Shown: in pieces, positions 1 through 10,000 of the stretch
Numbering within the stretch: the stretch's first letter is position 1
Layout: every line of letters begins with the position of its first letter
DNA from: Rhodospirillum sp047263945
GTDB taxonomy: Bacteria; Pseudomonadota; Alphaproteobacteria; Rhodospirillales; Rhodospirillaceae
Reading direction: 5' to 3'
NCBI RefSeq assembly: GCF_047263945.1
Contig: NZ_JBLAVB010000006.1
Span: 1-64,000, forward strand
Length of the DNA stretch: 64,000 nt
Made by a program: the position numbers and the translations under genes
Notes under the pieces: generated by a model
Told to the model about the DNA's origin: nothing
Databases searched by the model: none
Seen by the model: only the letters and a program-made list of their open reading frames with translations

Positions 1-20
1 CAGACGCGGCTCGAAGTGCG

Positions 21-414
21 GTGAACGCCCTTCCGCTTATCCACGCGGACTGAAACTGGCGTGTGGTTGTCCCACCGGATGCCTCCGGGGGTGAACGCCC
101 TTCCGCTTATCCACGCGGACTGAAACGAAAATCTCGATCAGACGCGGCTCGAAGTGCGGTGAACGCCCTTCCGCTTATCCACGCGGACTGAAACTGGCGT
201 GTGGTTGTCCCACCGGATGCCTCCGGGGGTGAACGCCCTTCCGCTTATCCACGCGGACTGAAACGGGCCGCGGCGGCCGCTGCCGATCCGCCTGGACGGT
301 GAACGCCCTTCCGCTCATCCACGCGGACTGAAACAGTACACGCTGCCATCATCACCCCATGTGATGGCTTCCAACGGGGTGAACGCCCTTCCGCTTGTCC
401 ACGAGAACCGGGTT
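21..414 (+). CRISPR. CRISPR array, leader-distal end (7 repeats visible)
   Basis: A 36-nt repeat, starting GTGAACGCCC and ending GCGGACTGAAAC, occurs at 21-56, 91-126, 159-194, 229-264 and 299-334 (the last with one T-to-C change). A degenerate copy lies at 379-414, keeping the first 18 bases but losing the GAAAC end. Spacers are 57-90, 127-158, 195-228, 265-298 (32-34 nt) and an oversized 44-nt interval at 335-378; 1-20 is the tail of another spacer. The GAAAC 3' end and the decayed last repeat indicate transcription on the + strand with leader and cas genes left of the window. Five perfect or near-perfect repeats plus the degenerate one are inside the window. The subtype cannot be decided without cas genes. 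Confidence 0.96.
57..228 (+). repeat. Tandem duplication of a spacer pair inside the CRISPR array
   Basis: Spacer 57-90 is identical to spacer 195-228. The partial spacer at 1-20 is identical to the last 20 nt of spacer 127-158. The two-spacer, two-repeat unit is therefore present twice in tandem, best explained by recombination between repeats. Confidence 0.93.
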
Positions 415-438
415 TCACTGGGGTAGAAAAACCGCTTC

Positions 439-2970
439 CTATTGGCTTGGACGCCTGTTTCTCAGGGAGGCCCCCCAGGCCTCAAAGCGGTCCAAACGGC
501 GCTCGGCGGCATGAAACGCCGCATCAAGCTCCATACTCTGACGGATCAACGCGAAGACCTCCCGCCCCTGCACCTGAGAACTCAGATGCTCTTCGCAAAG
601 CTGCGCGGCAAAACGCCCATGGGCCGACCGAACCGCCGTGATCCAGGCATCGGGATTGCCCCCCACTCCGGCTGCGGTGGGGATATCCGCCCGCTCCAGG
701 ATCTCCGCCAAACGCAGCGCCTCCCCGGCCAGGGCCGCGTCCTGGGCCTGGGCGACCAGGAACAGGCGCCGGTAAACCGTCGTCATATGAGCCATCAGGG
801 TCGACAGGGCAAAGGGATTGGCCCAGGCGACCATCATCAGGGAATGGGCGGTCGCCCCAAGGACCGTTCCCATGTCCGCGAACCGGTCGTAAAGCCCCCG
901 CCGGTATTCCGCCGTGGTCTGGGCGGCGTCATAGGCTGGCCCCTCCCCATAGGGGTCGACGGTCAGAATCCGCGCCCGGAGACAATCCAGCGCCCGGCGG
1001 CCCGGTGGCGAAACAGGCTCCCCGCCCTGGGGAAACACCGCCGTTACCACTCGAGCCCGCTCGTCACAAAGCAGCCGCAGCCGTCCGGCATTTCCAACCC
1101 CGGAGCTTCCCGTTTCCCCAAGGTCCGCCCCGCTCAGCCCCGTCGCCTCGGCAATCAGGGCGGCGAGCCAACCGGTGATCGGGCAGCGGGAGACCTCCCG
1201 GTTCCGGATCAAGGTTCCAATCTCCGCCCCACCCCGCAACAGAGTGACCACGGGCAAGATCTCCCGGCGCTCCGGATTCTCCTCACGCCAGGCGGAAAAG
1301 ACCAAGCGGACTTCGGCATTGAAGGTCATCACCTCAGCCAGAGTCTCACCTTCTCCTTCGGCCTCCCCTCCCCCATCGACAACGTCCAGCAGGGTGGTTC
1401 CCCATTCCGCGCGTCTCGCAGCTTGCCCACCCACCGTCCATTCCAGAAGAACCACCTCCCCCGGCACGAAGACCAACCGGAGGCTTTCCAACGGAACCCT
1501 CAGACAGGTCCCGCCGTCCCGACCGGCGAGCTCCGCCATGGTCAGGGACAGGGAGAGGTCATCGCAGGGCAAGGCGATTTCCACGAGGCGTGAACCCGCC
1601 CGGATATCCCTTTCCGCCTCCCGCCAGCCCCCCTCCTGATCCACCTCCGGGGCGGAAACCGGGGGAAGCAGGCGATCCCGAAGGTCCGGCAGGAAATACA
1701 GACGCTCCTGATCGGTGACCGTCAGCGGTTCGGGACGGGGCGCGGATCCAGCCCGAGCCCGCCAGGCCGCCAGATGGGCCAGGATTGCCTCGGTCAACTT
1801 CGGTGTCCCCGCCGGGGGATCACCCGAAGGCGACGCATCGGGATCCAGCGCATCCCCGAGAAACAGGGGAATGCTGAAGATGGTCCGCCACCCCTGGAGG
1901 GGCCGGGCGCCGGACAGAATGTCCTCCAGCACCAGATTGGCCATGGCCTCCACCTCCTGGGCGCGCTGGCCCAAGGTATCCCAAGCGGTAAACCGGAGGA
2001 TCCCCCCGCCCTCGGCATGGCGTTCCAGGCCCGGCGCCCGGTCCCGGGCGGTCTCGCCAAACCAATGGGGCAGCCATGCTCGGCGGGATGCGGGACCGGA
2101 CCACAACATGCCCCGACTGTCCGACGGTCGTTCCCCGCTCTCCCCCTCTGCGCCCAGAAGAACCACCATCTCGACGGACTGCCCCTCCTCGCGCCAACCG
2201 CCGGGCCGTAAATGGGACACCCAGGCGTAGACGGCATCCTCGGCGACCTCGTGAAATCGTGCGGGCAGGCGGGCGACGACAACCCGTTGCCGGTCGTTGC
2301 CCCCGACCCGACAGTCCAGAACCCTCGTCCATCCCCCTGCCCGTCCCGCGTCAAGGGCCGTGACCGCCTCAGAGAGGAGAGTCCGCGTTACCTCCAGATC
2401 GGGCGCCCATGTCACGGGATCGAAGGAGAGAGGGTCTAGGGGCGCCCGCGCCCTGACCGCGCGTCGCAGGGTCAGATCCTGGCCCCGAAGGTCACCGAAC
2501 CGGGCCAGACCGCCCGGGTCGAGGCGTTCCAAGCCAGGAATAAAGTCCCGCGCTCCGGCAGCAACCGTTCGCCGCCGCCCGTCAAACCCCGCCGGTCCGC
2601 GGTCCCCCGGTTCCAGCCCCAGACACTGGACCACCCGTTCCAACCGGGACAAGGGAGACCACCGGTCCTGAAGGACGGCATGATCGATCCCCTCCACCCC
2701 GCGTCCGGTCCGTTCGATCCTGGCCCTCACTGCTTGGTCGGCAATCGATACCAGGATAACCTGCCCCCCCATATCGTTGATATCGGCCTGGGACAGAAGC
2801 ACCCGTCCCTGGGGCGAAAGGGAAAGGGGATGAACCCTGGCTCCGACCACCTTGCCGACCTCCTGAACGAAACGGACGATCTCCAGTGTTTCCAGGTCAC
2901 GGGGAACCACCACTACGGACAGCCCATCCATCGTCGCGCCGTGATCGCCCTTTTGGGTGGTATCGGACAT
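439..2970 (-). CDS. Hypothetical protein, 843 aa, next to the CRISPR array
   Basis: I do not recognise this family. The start at 2970 is backed by a strong ribosome binding site (AAGGAGG, about 7 nt upstream). The protein is soluble in appearance, with no signal peptide. The first 100 residues alternate hydrophobic beta-like stretches with charged loops; the middle is rich in Arg, Gly and acidic residues; the last 150 residues are mostly helical, with a moderately hydrophobic stretch near residues 705-740 that is not a clear membrane span. It runs convergent to the CRISPR array and its stop lies 24 nt beyond the degenerate last repeat. It is separated from the biosynthetic operon by a palindromic repeat and appears to be its own transcription unit. 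A link to CRISPR function is possible from position only; no nuclease, polymerase or helicase motif was seen. Confidence 0.75.
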   Translation of the reverse strand: MSDTTQKGDHGATMDGLSVVVVPRDLETLEIVRFVQEVGKVVGARVHPLSLSPQGRVLLSQADINDMGGQVILVSIADQAVRARIERTGRGVEGIDHAVLQDRWSPLSRLERVVQCLGLEPGDRGPAGFDGRRRTVAAGARDFIPGLERLDPGGLARFGDLRGQDLTLRRAVRARAPLDPLSFDPVTWAPDLEVTRTLLSEAVTALDAGRAGGWTRVLDCRVGGNDRQRVVVARLPARFHEVAEDAVYAWVSHLRPGGWREEGQSVEMVVLLGAEGESGERPSDSRGMLWSGPASRRAWLPHWFGETARDRAPGLERHAEGGGILRFTAWDTLGQRAQEVEAMANLVLEDILSGARPLQGWRTIFSIPLFLGDALDPDASPSGDPPAGTPKLTEAILAHLAAWRARAGSAPRPEPLTVTDQERLYFLPDLRDRLLPPVSAPEVDQEGGWREAERDIRAGSRLVEIALPCDDLSLSLTMAELAGRDGGTCLRVPLESLRLVFVPGEVVLLEWTVGGQAARRAEWGTTLLDVVDGGGEAEGEGETLAEVMTFNAEVRLVFSAWREENPERREILPVVTLLRGGAEIGTLIRNREVSRCPITGWLAALIAEATGLSGADLGETGSSGVGNAGRLRLLCDERARVVTAVFPQGGEPVSPPGRRALDCLRARILTVDPYGEGPAYDAAQTTAEYRRGLYDRFADMGTVLGATAHSLMMVAWANPFALSTLMAHMTTVYRRLFLVAQAQDAALAGEALRLAEILERADIPTAAGVGGNPDAWITAVRSAHGRFAAQLCEEHLSSQVQGREVFALIRQSMELDAAFHAAERRLDRFEAWGASLRNRRPSQ

Positions 2971-3173
2971 ACCCGGTCCTCCTTATCTCTTCCGCTCGGA
3001 TCATAGCGGCGGTCCGATCACCAGGGAATGTTCGAAGGAAAAATGCCTCTTCGGATAAGAGAGAGGTACCATCGAACGCAGTAACCCGAATGGTCGGAAA
3101 GCGAACCCGGCGAAAAGGAAATGCCCAGCTTCTGCCGATGGGCGCAAGAAGAACAATACACAACACTGTCTCG

Positions 3174-3336
3174 TTTTTTTGGGCGATTGCCCAGGCTTCC
3201 CTTTTTCTAGCCCGGGGTCTGTCTGGGGCCTTTCGGCCAATAAATGTCCGGGATCTGGGGCCTTTCGGCCCCAGTGGGGGACGGGGCAAAGCCCCGTGAC
3301 GGGGAAACACCACCTATCGTGTACCGTGATTCACAG
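3174..3336. repeat. Dispersed multi-hairpin intergenic repeat, copy 1
   Basis: This lies in the 439-nt gap 2971-3409, which otherwise shows no gene. It holds a T-run, the palindrome GGGCGATTGCCC, the hairpin GGGGCCTTTCGGCCCC (with a partial extra copy before it), GTGGGGGACGGGGC, and the hairpin GGGGCAAAGCCCC. Related copies are at 52348-52430 and 54337-54466. It sits just past the 3' end of the minus-strand biosynthetic operon, so it may also end transcription. Confidence 0.8.
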
Positions 3337-3409
3337 CATCCATATGAGGCCTATCATCAAATCGTGCCCATATCCCGTTAACACACTGGTCAAGGTAGCC
3401 ACCAAAGGG

Positions 3410-4873
3410 CTATAGCACCGCCTGCGCCTTGTTGACCAAAGCCGAGATTTCGGAGGGGAGCGGTGGCAAATAGGCGCCAGTCTCTGGCAAATCTGGCGCC
3501 GGAAAGGCTGGGATGAGTCGTTGGAATTCGGCGGCGAGTTGCCGGCCCATCACGGCCATGCATAGAACGCCGGATGCGACGATCTCCGCACTTTCCTTGG
3601 CGATCAGATCCCGCTCCCCATCCAAGGCACGTAATCGGTCGAGTAGTTTCGGGCCCAGCATTTCATCATCGGTTTTCAGAACCCGGCTGCTGCCCCTCTG
3701 GCCCAGTAGATTGCCGATGCGCTCATCCATTGAAATTCCGAGCGATGCGGTACCGGCGGGCATGGCGGTGACGAGGGCGTGGAAGCGAGAACTCACCAGC
3801 CAGTCGGAGCGGCGCAGTACCGCCACCATATCCCGATGCCCGACCTCGCCGCTGACCAACCCGGCGGAGGGGCAATCCAACTGGGCGCGAAGTTCGCGGC
3901 AGGCCCGTTGGTCAAGGCGATCCATACCGGCCACCACCACAAAAGCGTTGGTCTCGGCGGCAAAGCGATTCGCGGCCTCGGCGATCTGGTGGAGATAATG
4001 GGTGTATTTGCGCACCCGTTCCGGAGAATGGGCGTGGAAGAAGACAGAGCCTAAGTGAATGTCCTTATGTGCCCCGGTGGTGGCCAGTTCTTCCGCCATT
4101 TTGAAATCCGGGCGAATCGGCCACCAAAACGGATTGATCGGACAGAGTGTGAGCACGCGGGAATTGCCATTCCATCCGGCCTCGTGCAGGATTTCCTCGG
4201 CGCGGTTTCTCGAAGAGGCGGCGAAGGTCCAAGCCGGATCGGTGCCCGAGTGACAGGCCACGCCCAGCTCTTGCAAGAGATCACGCGAGGCATCGTTGCG
4301 ACACATCACAAGCGAACCGACGGTGGTATCTTTCACCATGTCTGCCAAATAGGGTTGCATCTTGCCCGCCTCAGCCCCATAGGCGATGGCCGGTTTTCCC
4401 GCTGCCACTGCCAGGCCCAACCCACCGCTCAGCATGGCGGTCAAGGTGGGCGAGAAGGTGGATTTGAACATGGAGCCTTCACAGGCAATCACCACATCAT
4501 GTGCTCGTTCCTGTTCGGCGACAAACACTGGGAAATATTTGTCGATGGTCTTCACCGCCACATTGGGAAACAGCTCCTGATCCGCCCGCCGGTCCGGGGA
4601 GAGCAAAGACAGTTCGAGATGGTCCTCACCATAGAGGCTGCGCAATTGCCGCACGATCTCGCTGACCCGGATATCCGCACCGATATTGCCTGCCCCGGAA
4701 TAGGTGATGAGCAGGATTTTCAGCTTCTGCCCCGGTTGCCATCTGATCGGTGTCGGAGCTTGCAAGCGTCTTGCGTGCACCAGAGAAGCCATATGGGTAC
4801 AGGCCATGTGATCGGGGTCTTCAGAGGCAAAGAACTCGCGTTCCATCACCTGTAACAGGGCTTCCTTAGCCAT
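3410..4873 (-). CDS. Polysaccharide pyruvyl transferase-family protein
   Basis: 487 residues, last gene of the minus-strand biosynthetic operon, starting 1 nt after the thioesterase stop. The central part has a GT-B-like fold pattern: an N-terminal nucleotide-binding-like stretch ILLITYSGAGNIGADIR near residue 54, an intermediate region with Gly-rich turns, and the late motif SSRFHALVTAM, the counterpart of the S-x-R-x-H segment of the PS_pyruv_trans family. Family members transfer pyruvate from phosphoenolpyruvate to a sugar as a ketal, or act in related wall and exopolysaccharide steps. Next to a glycosyltransferase in an NRPS/PKS operon, it could decorate the sugar put on the lipopeptide; this is inference. 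An unrelated role in envelope polysaccharide is possible. The family call is fairly firm; substrate and product are unknown. Confidence 0.8.
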   Translation of the reverse strand: MAKEALLQVMEREFFASEDPDHMACTHMASLVHARRLQAPTPIRWQPGQKLKILLITYSGAGNIGADIRVSEIVRQLRSLYGEDHLELSLLSPDRRADQELFPNVAVKTIDKYFPVFVAEQERAHDVVIACEGSMFKSTFSPTLTAMLSGGLGLAVAAGKPAIAYGAEAGKMQPYLADMVKDTTVGSLVMCRNDASRDLLQELGVACHSGTDPAWTFAASSRNRAEEILHEAGWNGNSRVLTLCPINPFWWPIRPDFKMAEELATTGAHKDIHLGSVFFHAHSPERVRKYTHYLHQIAEAANRFAAETNAFVVVAGMDRLDQRACRELRAQLDCPSAGLVSGEVGHRDMVAVLRRSDWLVSSRFHALVTAMPAGTASLGISMDERIGNLLGQRGSSRVLKTDDEMLGPKLLDRLRALDGERDLIAKESAEIVASGVLCMAVMGRQLAAEFQRLIPAFPAPDLPETGAYLPPLPSEISALVNKAQAVL

Positions 4874-4874
4874 T

Positions 4875-5681
4875 TTAATTCACCGTTTCCGAGAAGCGGT
4901 CGAGAATCATCTGGATCACTTGGGCACGATCCTTGCGGGGGAAGAAATGATCTCCGTCCACCATCTCCAGAGAGAAAGTGGATTGAGTCGTGTCTTGCCA
5001 ACGTTGCACATGTTGTCGGCCAATACTGCTGTCAGACCGCCCGCCAATGGAGAGGACCGGGCAGACCAAGGGATGCGACGGCACATTTAAGCTGTTGTGC
5101 AAGATGAAATCGGCCCGGATCGACGGCAGCGACAGCTTGATCAACTCGTCATTGTCAAGGATCTCCGCCGTCATTCCGCCCAACTCAATCAAATGGCTGA
5201 GCAGGGACTCATCGGACATGCCGATCACATTGACCGCGTTAAACCCCGGTGGGCGGGAGGCGGCGACGGTGAGCAATTGCGCCGTCGGCAGCCCACGCAA
5301 TTGCAGTTGCTGGGCTAAGGCGAAGGCGATCCGTCCGCCTAAGGAATGACCAAAAAACGCAAACGGTTTGTCTAGGTAAGGGGGCAGTAGTGCCAGAACC
5401 TGGTTGATCACCTCCGACATCTTTTCCGCAGGCGGTTCCTGCAATCGGCTGCCGCGACCCGGCAATTGCAGGGCAAACAGGTCCATGTCGTCGGGAAGCA
5501 GGGGGCGCCAGTCTCGGAAATCCACCGCCCCGCCGCCCGCATGTGTAAAGCAAAACAAGCTGCGCTTAGCCTGTCGGCTGGGGGTACCGATGCGGACCAG
5601 CCAACCCTGCGCCTTTGGCTCTAAACGGATCGGGCGAGGATGGGCAAGGGACGGAGCAATTTCATGGACGGCCTGGCTCAT
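4875..5681 (-). CDS. Type II (editing) thioesterase
   Basis: 268 residues, alpha/beta hydrolase. The N-terminal segment SLFCFTHAGGGAVDFRDW is the oxyanion-side motif of TEII enzymes; GHSLGG carries the nucleophile (about Ser113), with Asp near 217 (GRSD) and His near 245 (DGDHFF) completing the triad. Stand-alone TEIIs hydrolyse wrongly primed or stalled acyl groups from PCP and ACP arms of NRPS/PKS lines. Its ATG overlaps the glycosyltransferase stop (ATGA), so it is translationally coupled to that gene. It is separate from the TE domain that ends the 2359-aa NRPS and is expected to be a housekeeping partner, of added value here because several carrier domains lack a cognate loading domain. 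Confidence 0.93.
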   Translation of the reverse strand: MSQAVHEIAPSLAHPRPIRLEPKAQGWLVRIGTPSRQAKRSLFCFTHAGGGAVDFRDWRPLLPDDMDLFALQLPGRGSRLQEPPAEKMSEVINQVLALLPPYLDKPFAFFGHSLGGRIAFALAQQLQLRGLPTAQLLTVAASRPPGFNAVNVIGMSDESLLSHLIELGGMTAEILDNDELIKLSLPSIRADFILHNSLNVPSHPLVCPVLSIGGRSDSSIGRQHVQRWQDTTQSTFSLEMVDGDHFFPRKDRAQVIQMILDRFSETVN

Positions 5682-7015
5682 GCAACGACCTTTCTCAAGC
5701 GGTTTTCTTCAATCAGCTGGCGGTACGCGGCGGCGACTTCCGAGCGCACCTTGACCAGATCCATTTTCGCCTCGGCCACATTCCCATTGGCCTCCGCCGC
5801 CCCGTTGACCAGATCGTCATCAATCAAGGCGGTACGCAACGCCTCTGCGGTGGCGAGGACATCCTCGCCCGGGATGAGGAGCCCGGTCTCGCCGTCGGTG
5901 ATCCACTCATCGGCGCAAGACGTGTCCGATTGAATGGGAAAGGAGCCCATGGCCATGGCTTCCAACAGGGCAGAGGGAATACCGTCACTGATACTCACCC
6001 CCATGGAAATCCGGGACTGGCCGTGCAGTTTCATCATGTGGTCGTGGGAGCTGAAAGGGATGAACTCCACGTCAATGCCGGTGCGGCGGCTCATCAGTTC
6101 CGCCGCCACTCGAACCGCCGGTGCAGCAAGATAAATGCCGATCTTGTAATCGGTGAGCAGCTCCTGGACTTTTTCCATGGCCTGTAGCGCGATCAATGCG
6201 CGACCGTGCCAATCCTGATACCCCTTCAACAGGATCATCCGGCGCTCCGAGGTCGGGCCGGGCTGGCGCATTTTCCGCACACGTTCCAAGTCGAACACAC
6301 TGGCATTGGGCCGCACGGCCAAGGCGCGACCGGTAAAGCCGAAACTGCGGGCCAGTTTTATGTCTCGGGCGCATTCAGCACTGTAATAATCGCATTGCGC
6401 CATGATTTGCCGGGCCCGCTGTTCATGTTCGGCCAGTTGGGCGAAGAGCTGTAGATCGCACCCCCAATTGCTCAAGACCCAAGGTGGGAAAACGGCCCCT
6501 AGCGGAGGCTTCCGGTTCAACTTAAGAGCATCCCGCTCTAGCTCGGCTTTCGCGGCCAAGGCCAAATAGCCGCCGGTCATCATTTCCAGGGAATGCACCA
6601 GATCCGGTTTGATCCTACGGATGGTGCGCGCTAAGGCGGCGGCGCGGCTGAAGCGTTTCGGGGCAAGTTTTTCCAGACCCTGTTCTATCTTCCTGGCTCC
6701 CTCCCGGAACGGCCAGGGCCAGCCGGTTTGTGATACACTGCGATCAAAGCGTTTGTGACGGCGACCCAAGGCCCAGCCGCCGGAGGGTGTCTCTTCCGTG
6801 GACGGCGCGCAGAGTAAACCTAATTTTGCCACATCCTGCTCATCAAACGGGCGACGGTTAAACACGGCGTGATGCAGGGTCACATTGCGGAATTTGGGAT
6901 GTAGCGGCGTGGGCTCGACGGGGAAAATATGAACATCAAAGCCGGCCCCTTCGAGCTGGTTGATCCAACGCACCATATGCAGGCTAGTGGCGGGGCCGAC
7001 AAACAATATTTTCAT
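5678..7015 (-). CDS. GT4-type glycosyltransferase
   Basis: The ATG at 7015 is preferred because AGGAGG lies 6 nt upstream (445 aa); an in-frame alternative start at 7042 would abut the NRPS stop and add nine basic residues. The start MKILFVGPATSLHMVRW is the N-terminal Rossmann strand and glycine loop of GT-B enzymes. A C-terminal sequence SDTSCADEWITDGETGLLIPGED matches the nucleotide-sugar binding region (E-x7-E type) of GT4 family members. No signal peptide or membrane span is visible, so it is cytoplasmic or peripheral. It follows the releasing NRPS by 26 nt and precedes the TEII gene. The likely role is attachment of a sugar to the hydroxylated lipopeptide (Thr, Ser-derived or polyketide hydroxyls being candidates); donor and acceptor cannot be read from sequence. 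Confidence 0.87.
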   Translation of the reverse strand: MKILFVGPATSLHMVRWINQLEGAGFDVHIFPVEPTPLHPKFRNVTLHHAVFNRRPFDEQDVAKLGLLCAPSTEETPSGGWALGRRHKRFDRSVSQTGWPWPFREGARKIEQGLEKLAPKRFSRAAALARTIRRIKPDLVHSLEMMTGGYLALAAKAELERDALKLNRKPPLGAVFPPWVLSNWGCDLQLFAQLAEHEQRARQIMAQCDYYSAECARDIKLARSFGFTGRALAVRPNASVFDLERVRKMRQPGPTSERRMILLKGYQDWHGRALIALQAMEKVQELLTDYKIGIYLAAPAVRVAAELMSRRTGIDVEFIPFSSHDHMMKLHGQSRISMGVSISDGIPSALLEAMAMGSFPIQSDTSCADEWITDGETGLLIPGEDVLATAEALRTALIDDDLVNGAAEANGNVAEAKMDLVKVRSEVAAAYRQLIEENRLRKVVA

Positions 7016-7041
7016 TTGAAACCTCCTACCTCGTCGCCACA

Positions 7042-10000
7042 TCAGTCAATTGATGTCAATAATTTCCGCAAAACGGTCGCAAGTGTTGCCACATGGGGGG
7101 CCGTGATCATGGTGATGTGGTCTCCCACCACTTGGTGTCGCTCCGCGCCGCCGGAGGTGATCGATGACCATCCCTCCGCACCGGGCACCTCGAAAGACGA
7201 GGTCTCCGCCGCCACCACATGGAGCCTTGTGGCGAGCGGTTTCGGATGAAAGTCCTTCAATGCCGAAATGCAGAAACGGTAATTTTCCAATACCGTTTCC
7301 ACCGCAGCCGAACCGATCCCGTCGGGAAGCAGACCGCTGTGCACCAGAGCCTGGGTGAACCGGGTGAGCCGCTCGGGTCTATCCAGACCGGACAAATCCG
7401 CAGCGGTAAGCGGGATCGGTCGGTTAAAGAACAAGGCAGCTGCTTCCACAATCTCGGCAATCAACCCGGCCTCATCATTGGCGGGCAGTAGGGTGGGATC
7501 GATCGGCGGTGGGGGCAGGTCGAGCACGACCGCTAAATCCACCGATCGACCGGCCTCCTCTTCCAAGGCGGCGACGGCCAGGACAACGGCACCGCCGAAA
7601 CTATGACCGACCAGCCGCAGGCCACCCACCGGCTGCAACCGGCGCATCTCCACCACAGCTCGGGCGGCCAGCGCTTCCACTGTCGGCTCAATGTTCTCGA
7701 TGTCGCGCAGGGCTTTGTAGTGCAGCCCGTGGACGGGCTGATTACCTCCCAGATCCCTGGCCAAATCCCCATAGGCATGGGGGGTGTCACTGGCACCGGG
7801 GAAGAGGAAGACGGGGGGGTGGGAGGCGTCCTCGTTGGCGAGGGGCAATACCGGCAAGGGGCGCACCAAGCCTTGGTCCACCGCCGCAGCCAGTTCGGCC
7901 AGGGTGGGACGGGCGAATAACAGCGATATCGGGAAGTCCCGGCCCATCACTTTGCTTAAACGCGCCGCCAGATCCATGGCTTTCAGGGAATGCCCGCCCA
8001 GTTCGAAGAAATTGGCCTCGGCAGACAGGGACTCCAAACCCAGCACCTCCGCCCAAATGTTCGCCAACCGCAGCTCTGTCGGCGTGGTGGGCGCACGGCC
8101 CGTCTTCCCAGGGCTCTCTCGCCAGGGCGCCTTGGGAATGGCGAGCGGCTCAGGGGGATGGGCGGTGCGTAGCAGGGAGTCGATGTCGGTCTCGCCGTTG
8201 GCAATATGGTCCAAGCAGGTCGTCAGCAGCCCCAGCAATTTGTGTGCAACCGCATCCGGTACCCGGTGGCGTTGGTGGATCAGGTGAAAGCGCAGGGTCT
8301 CGCCGGGCATCACGAGCAGGGCAACGGGATAGCGGGTTCGCGATCCCACCGCTGTATAATCTTGGATTTGCCAGTCGGGCTCGGTGCTGTCGTCCTGGCC
8401 GGTGGGGAAATTCTCATAGACCAATAGGATTTCAAATAACGGGATCGCGGCGGACAGATCCGTGCAGTTATGGATCCGTCCGGCGCCGAGATAATCCACT
8501 TCGCACCCTTGGGCGGACTCCTCTTGCAACGCGCTCAACAGCGGCCAGAAGGCCTGTCCCGCCGCCAACTTTATCCGTACCGGCACTGAGCCCGAAAACA
8601 ACCCGATCATGGCGTTACTGCCCGACAAGCCTGTCGGACGGCCGGAGGTTGTGGCCCCAAACACCACATCCCGCCCGCCGCCAATGGCACTCAACACGAT
8701 GGCGAGCGCTCCCTGTACGACCATGTTCATCGACAGGGATTGGGACCGGGCTGCGGCGGTGAGTTTGGCCAGAGCGTCCGCGCCCAACTCCGCATGGGCA
8801 TCGCCATAACCGCTCCCGCCAAGGGTATCTGGTGTTTCAATTCCGGGCAGCGCCGGTCCGGGGAAGTCGGCTAAATTCTTCCGCCAGACTCTTTCGGCGG
8901 CGGCTTCGTCTTGCCCCTCTTGCCACGCCACATAATCGCTATAGGGCCGGACCGGTGGGAAGGCTATGCTGCGATCTTGGGTGATTTCGGCGCGATAGGC
9001 AGCCATTAATTCGGCGACGAGTACCGGCAAGCTCCAGCCATCCAGCAGGCTGTGGTGGAAGGTTAGCGCCAGCACCCAGGTCCCTCGTGCACGGACACAT
9101 GCAAAAGAGTCATCGGCCTGTTCGGCTCGGATCATGGCGAGGTTGATCAGCGGGGCTTTGGTGAAATCAATGCCTTTCGCCCGAAGATCGCGCAACCAGT
9201 GCTCCGGGTTCGGATGGGTCTTGACCACATGCACCTCGGGCCGGGCGATCTCGGCCTTTAGGACCGCTTGCACGGGACGTGAGAGGCCTTGCCACACAAA
9301 GCCGGAGCGCAAGATCGGGTGTCGTTCGGCGATGATGCGCCAGGCTCGACCCAGGGCGTCCGGATCGAAGGGACAGCATAAGACCAACCGCGACTGTTCC
9401 ACATTGGCTTCGGAGCTCGGCCCGGCCAGAGCATCTAGGAGCATCCCCTGTTGCTGGCGGGCAAGGGGCAGGATTTGGGTGATGTCCTCGGTCTTGCACC
9501 GCAGGCTCTCACAGATCCGCTGTACCAAATCCGGATCCGCACCCGCTTGGGCGACCCAACGGGGCAAGGGGGGGGGAAGGTCCTGCCGAAGGGTTTGATC
9601 GAGCACGCGTTCAACCCGTGCAGCCAAGGCTTCAATTTCCTCCGCCGTATCTTGGCCGGCATTGAATCGGAATGCGATCTGCAACTGACCACCGTCAACG
9701 GCGCCGACCACTTCTAACCGATGGGTGCGCAGGTTCGACGCCGCCTTATCCAACTCCGATGGGGTATCCATCGGTTGGAACGGCCCGTCATCGGAGACTG
9801 CGGTATCCAACACACCGATATAATTGATCGCGATCTCGCCGGTGGGAAGTGCGGAGAGGGGAGTACGCAGATGCTTGGGTCCGAAAGAGGTCAGCCGGGC
9901 ATGGGCGTCTGGCACCTCGAGTCCGAGCTCAATCCGGGCAAGGGTATCAGCCATAGCCGCCAAGGAGTCTTGATCCTCCCTCCAGTCAATCAGGATTGGG

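Noticed and set aside
442..1593. Long plus-strand frame opposite the 843-aa gene
   Set aside because: Shadow frame on the opposite strand of a GC-rich gene; no ribosome site and low-complexity Pro/Arg/Gln composition.
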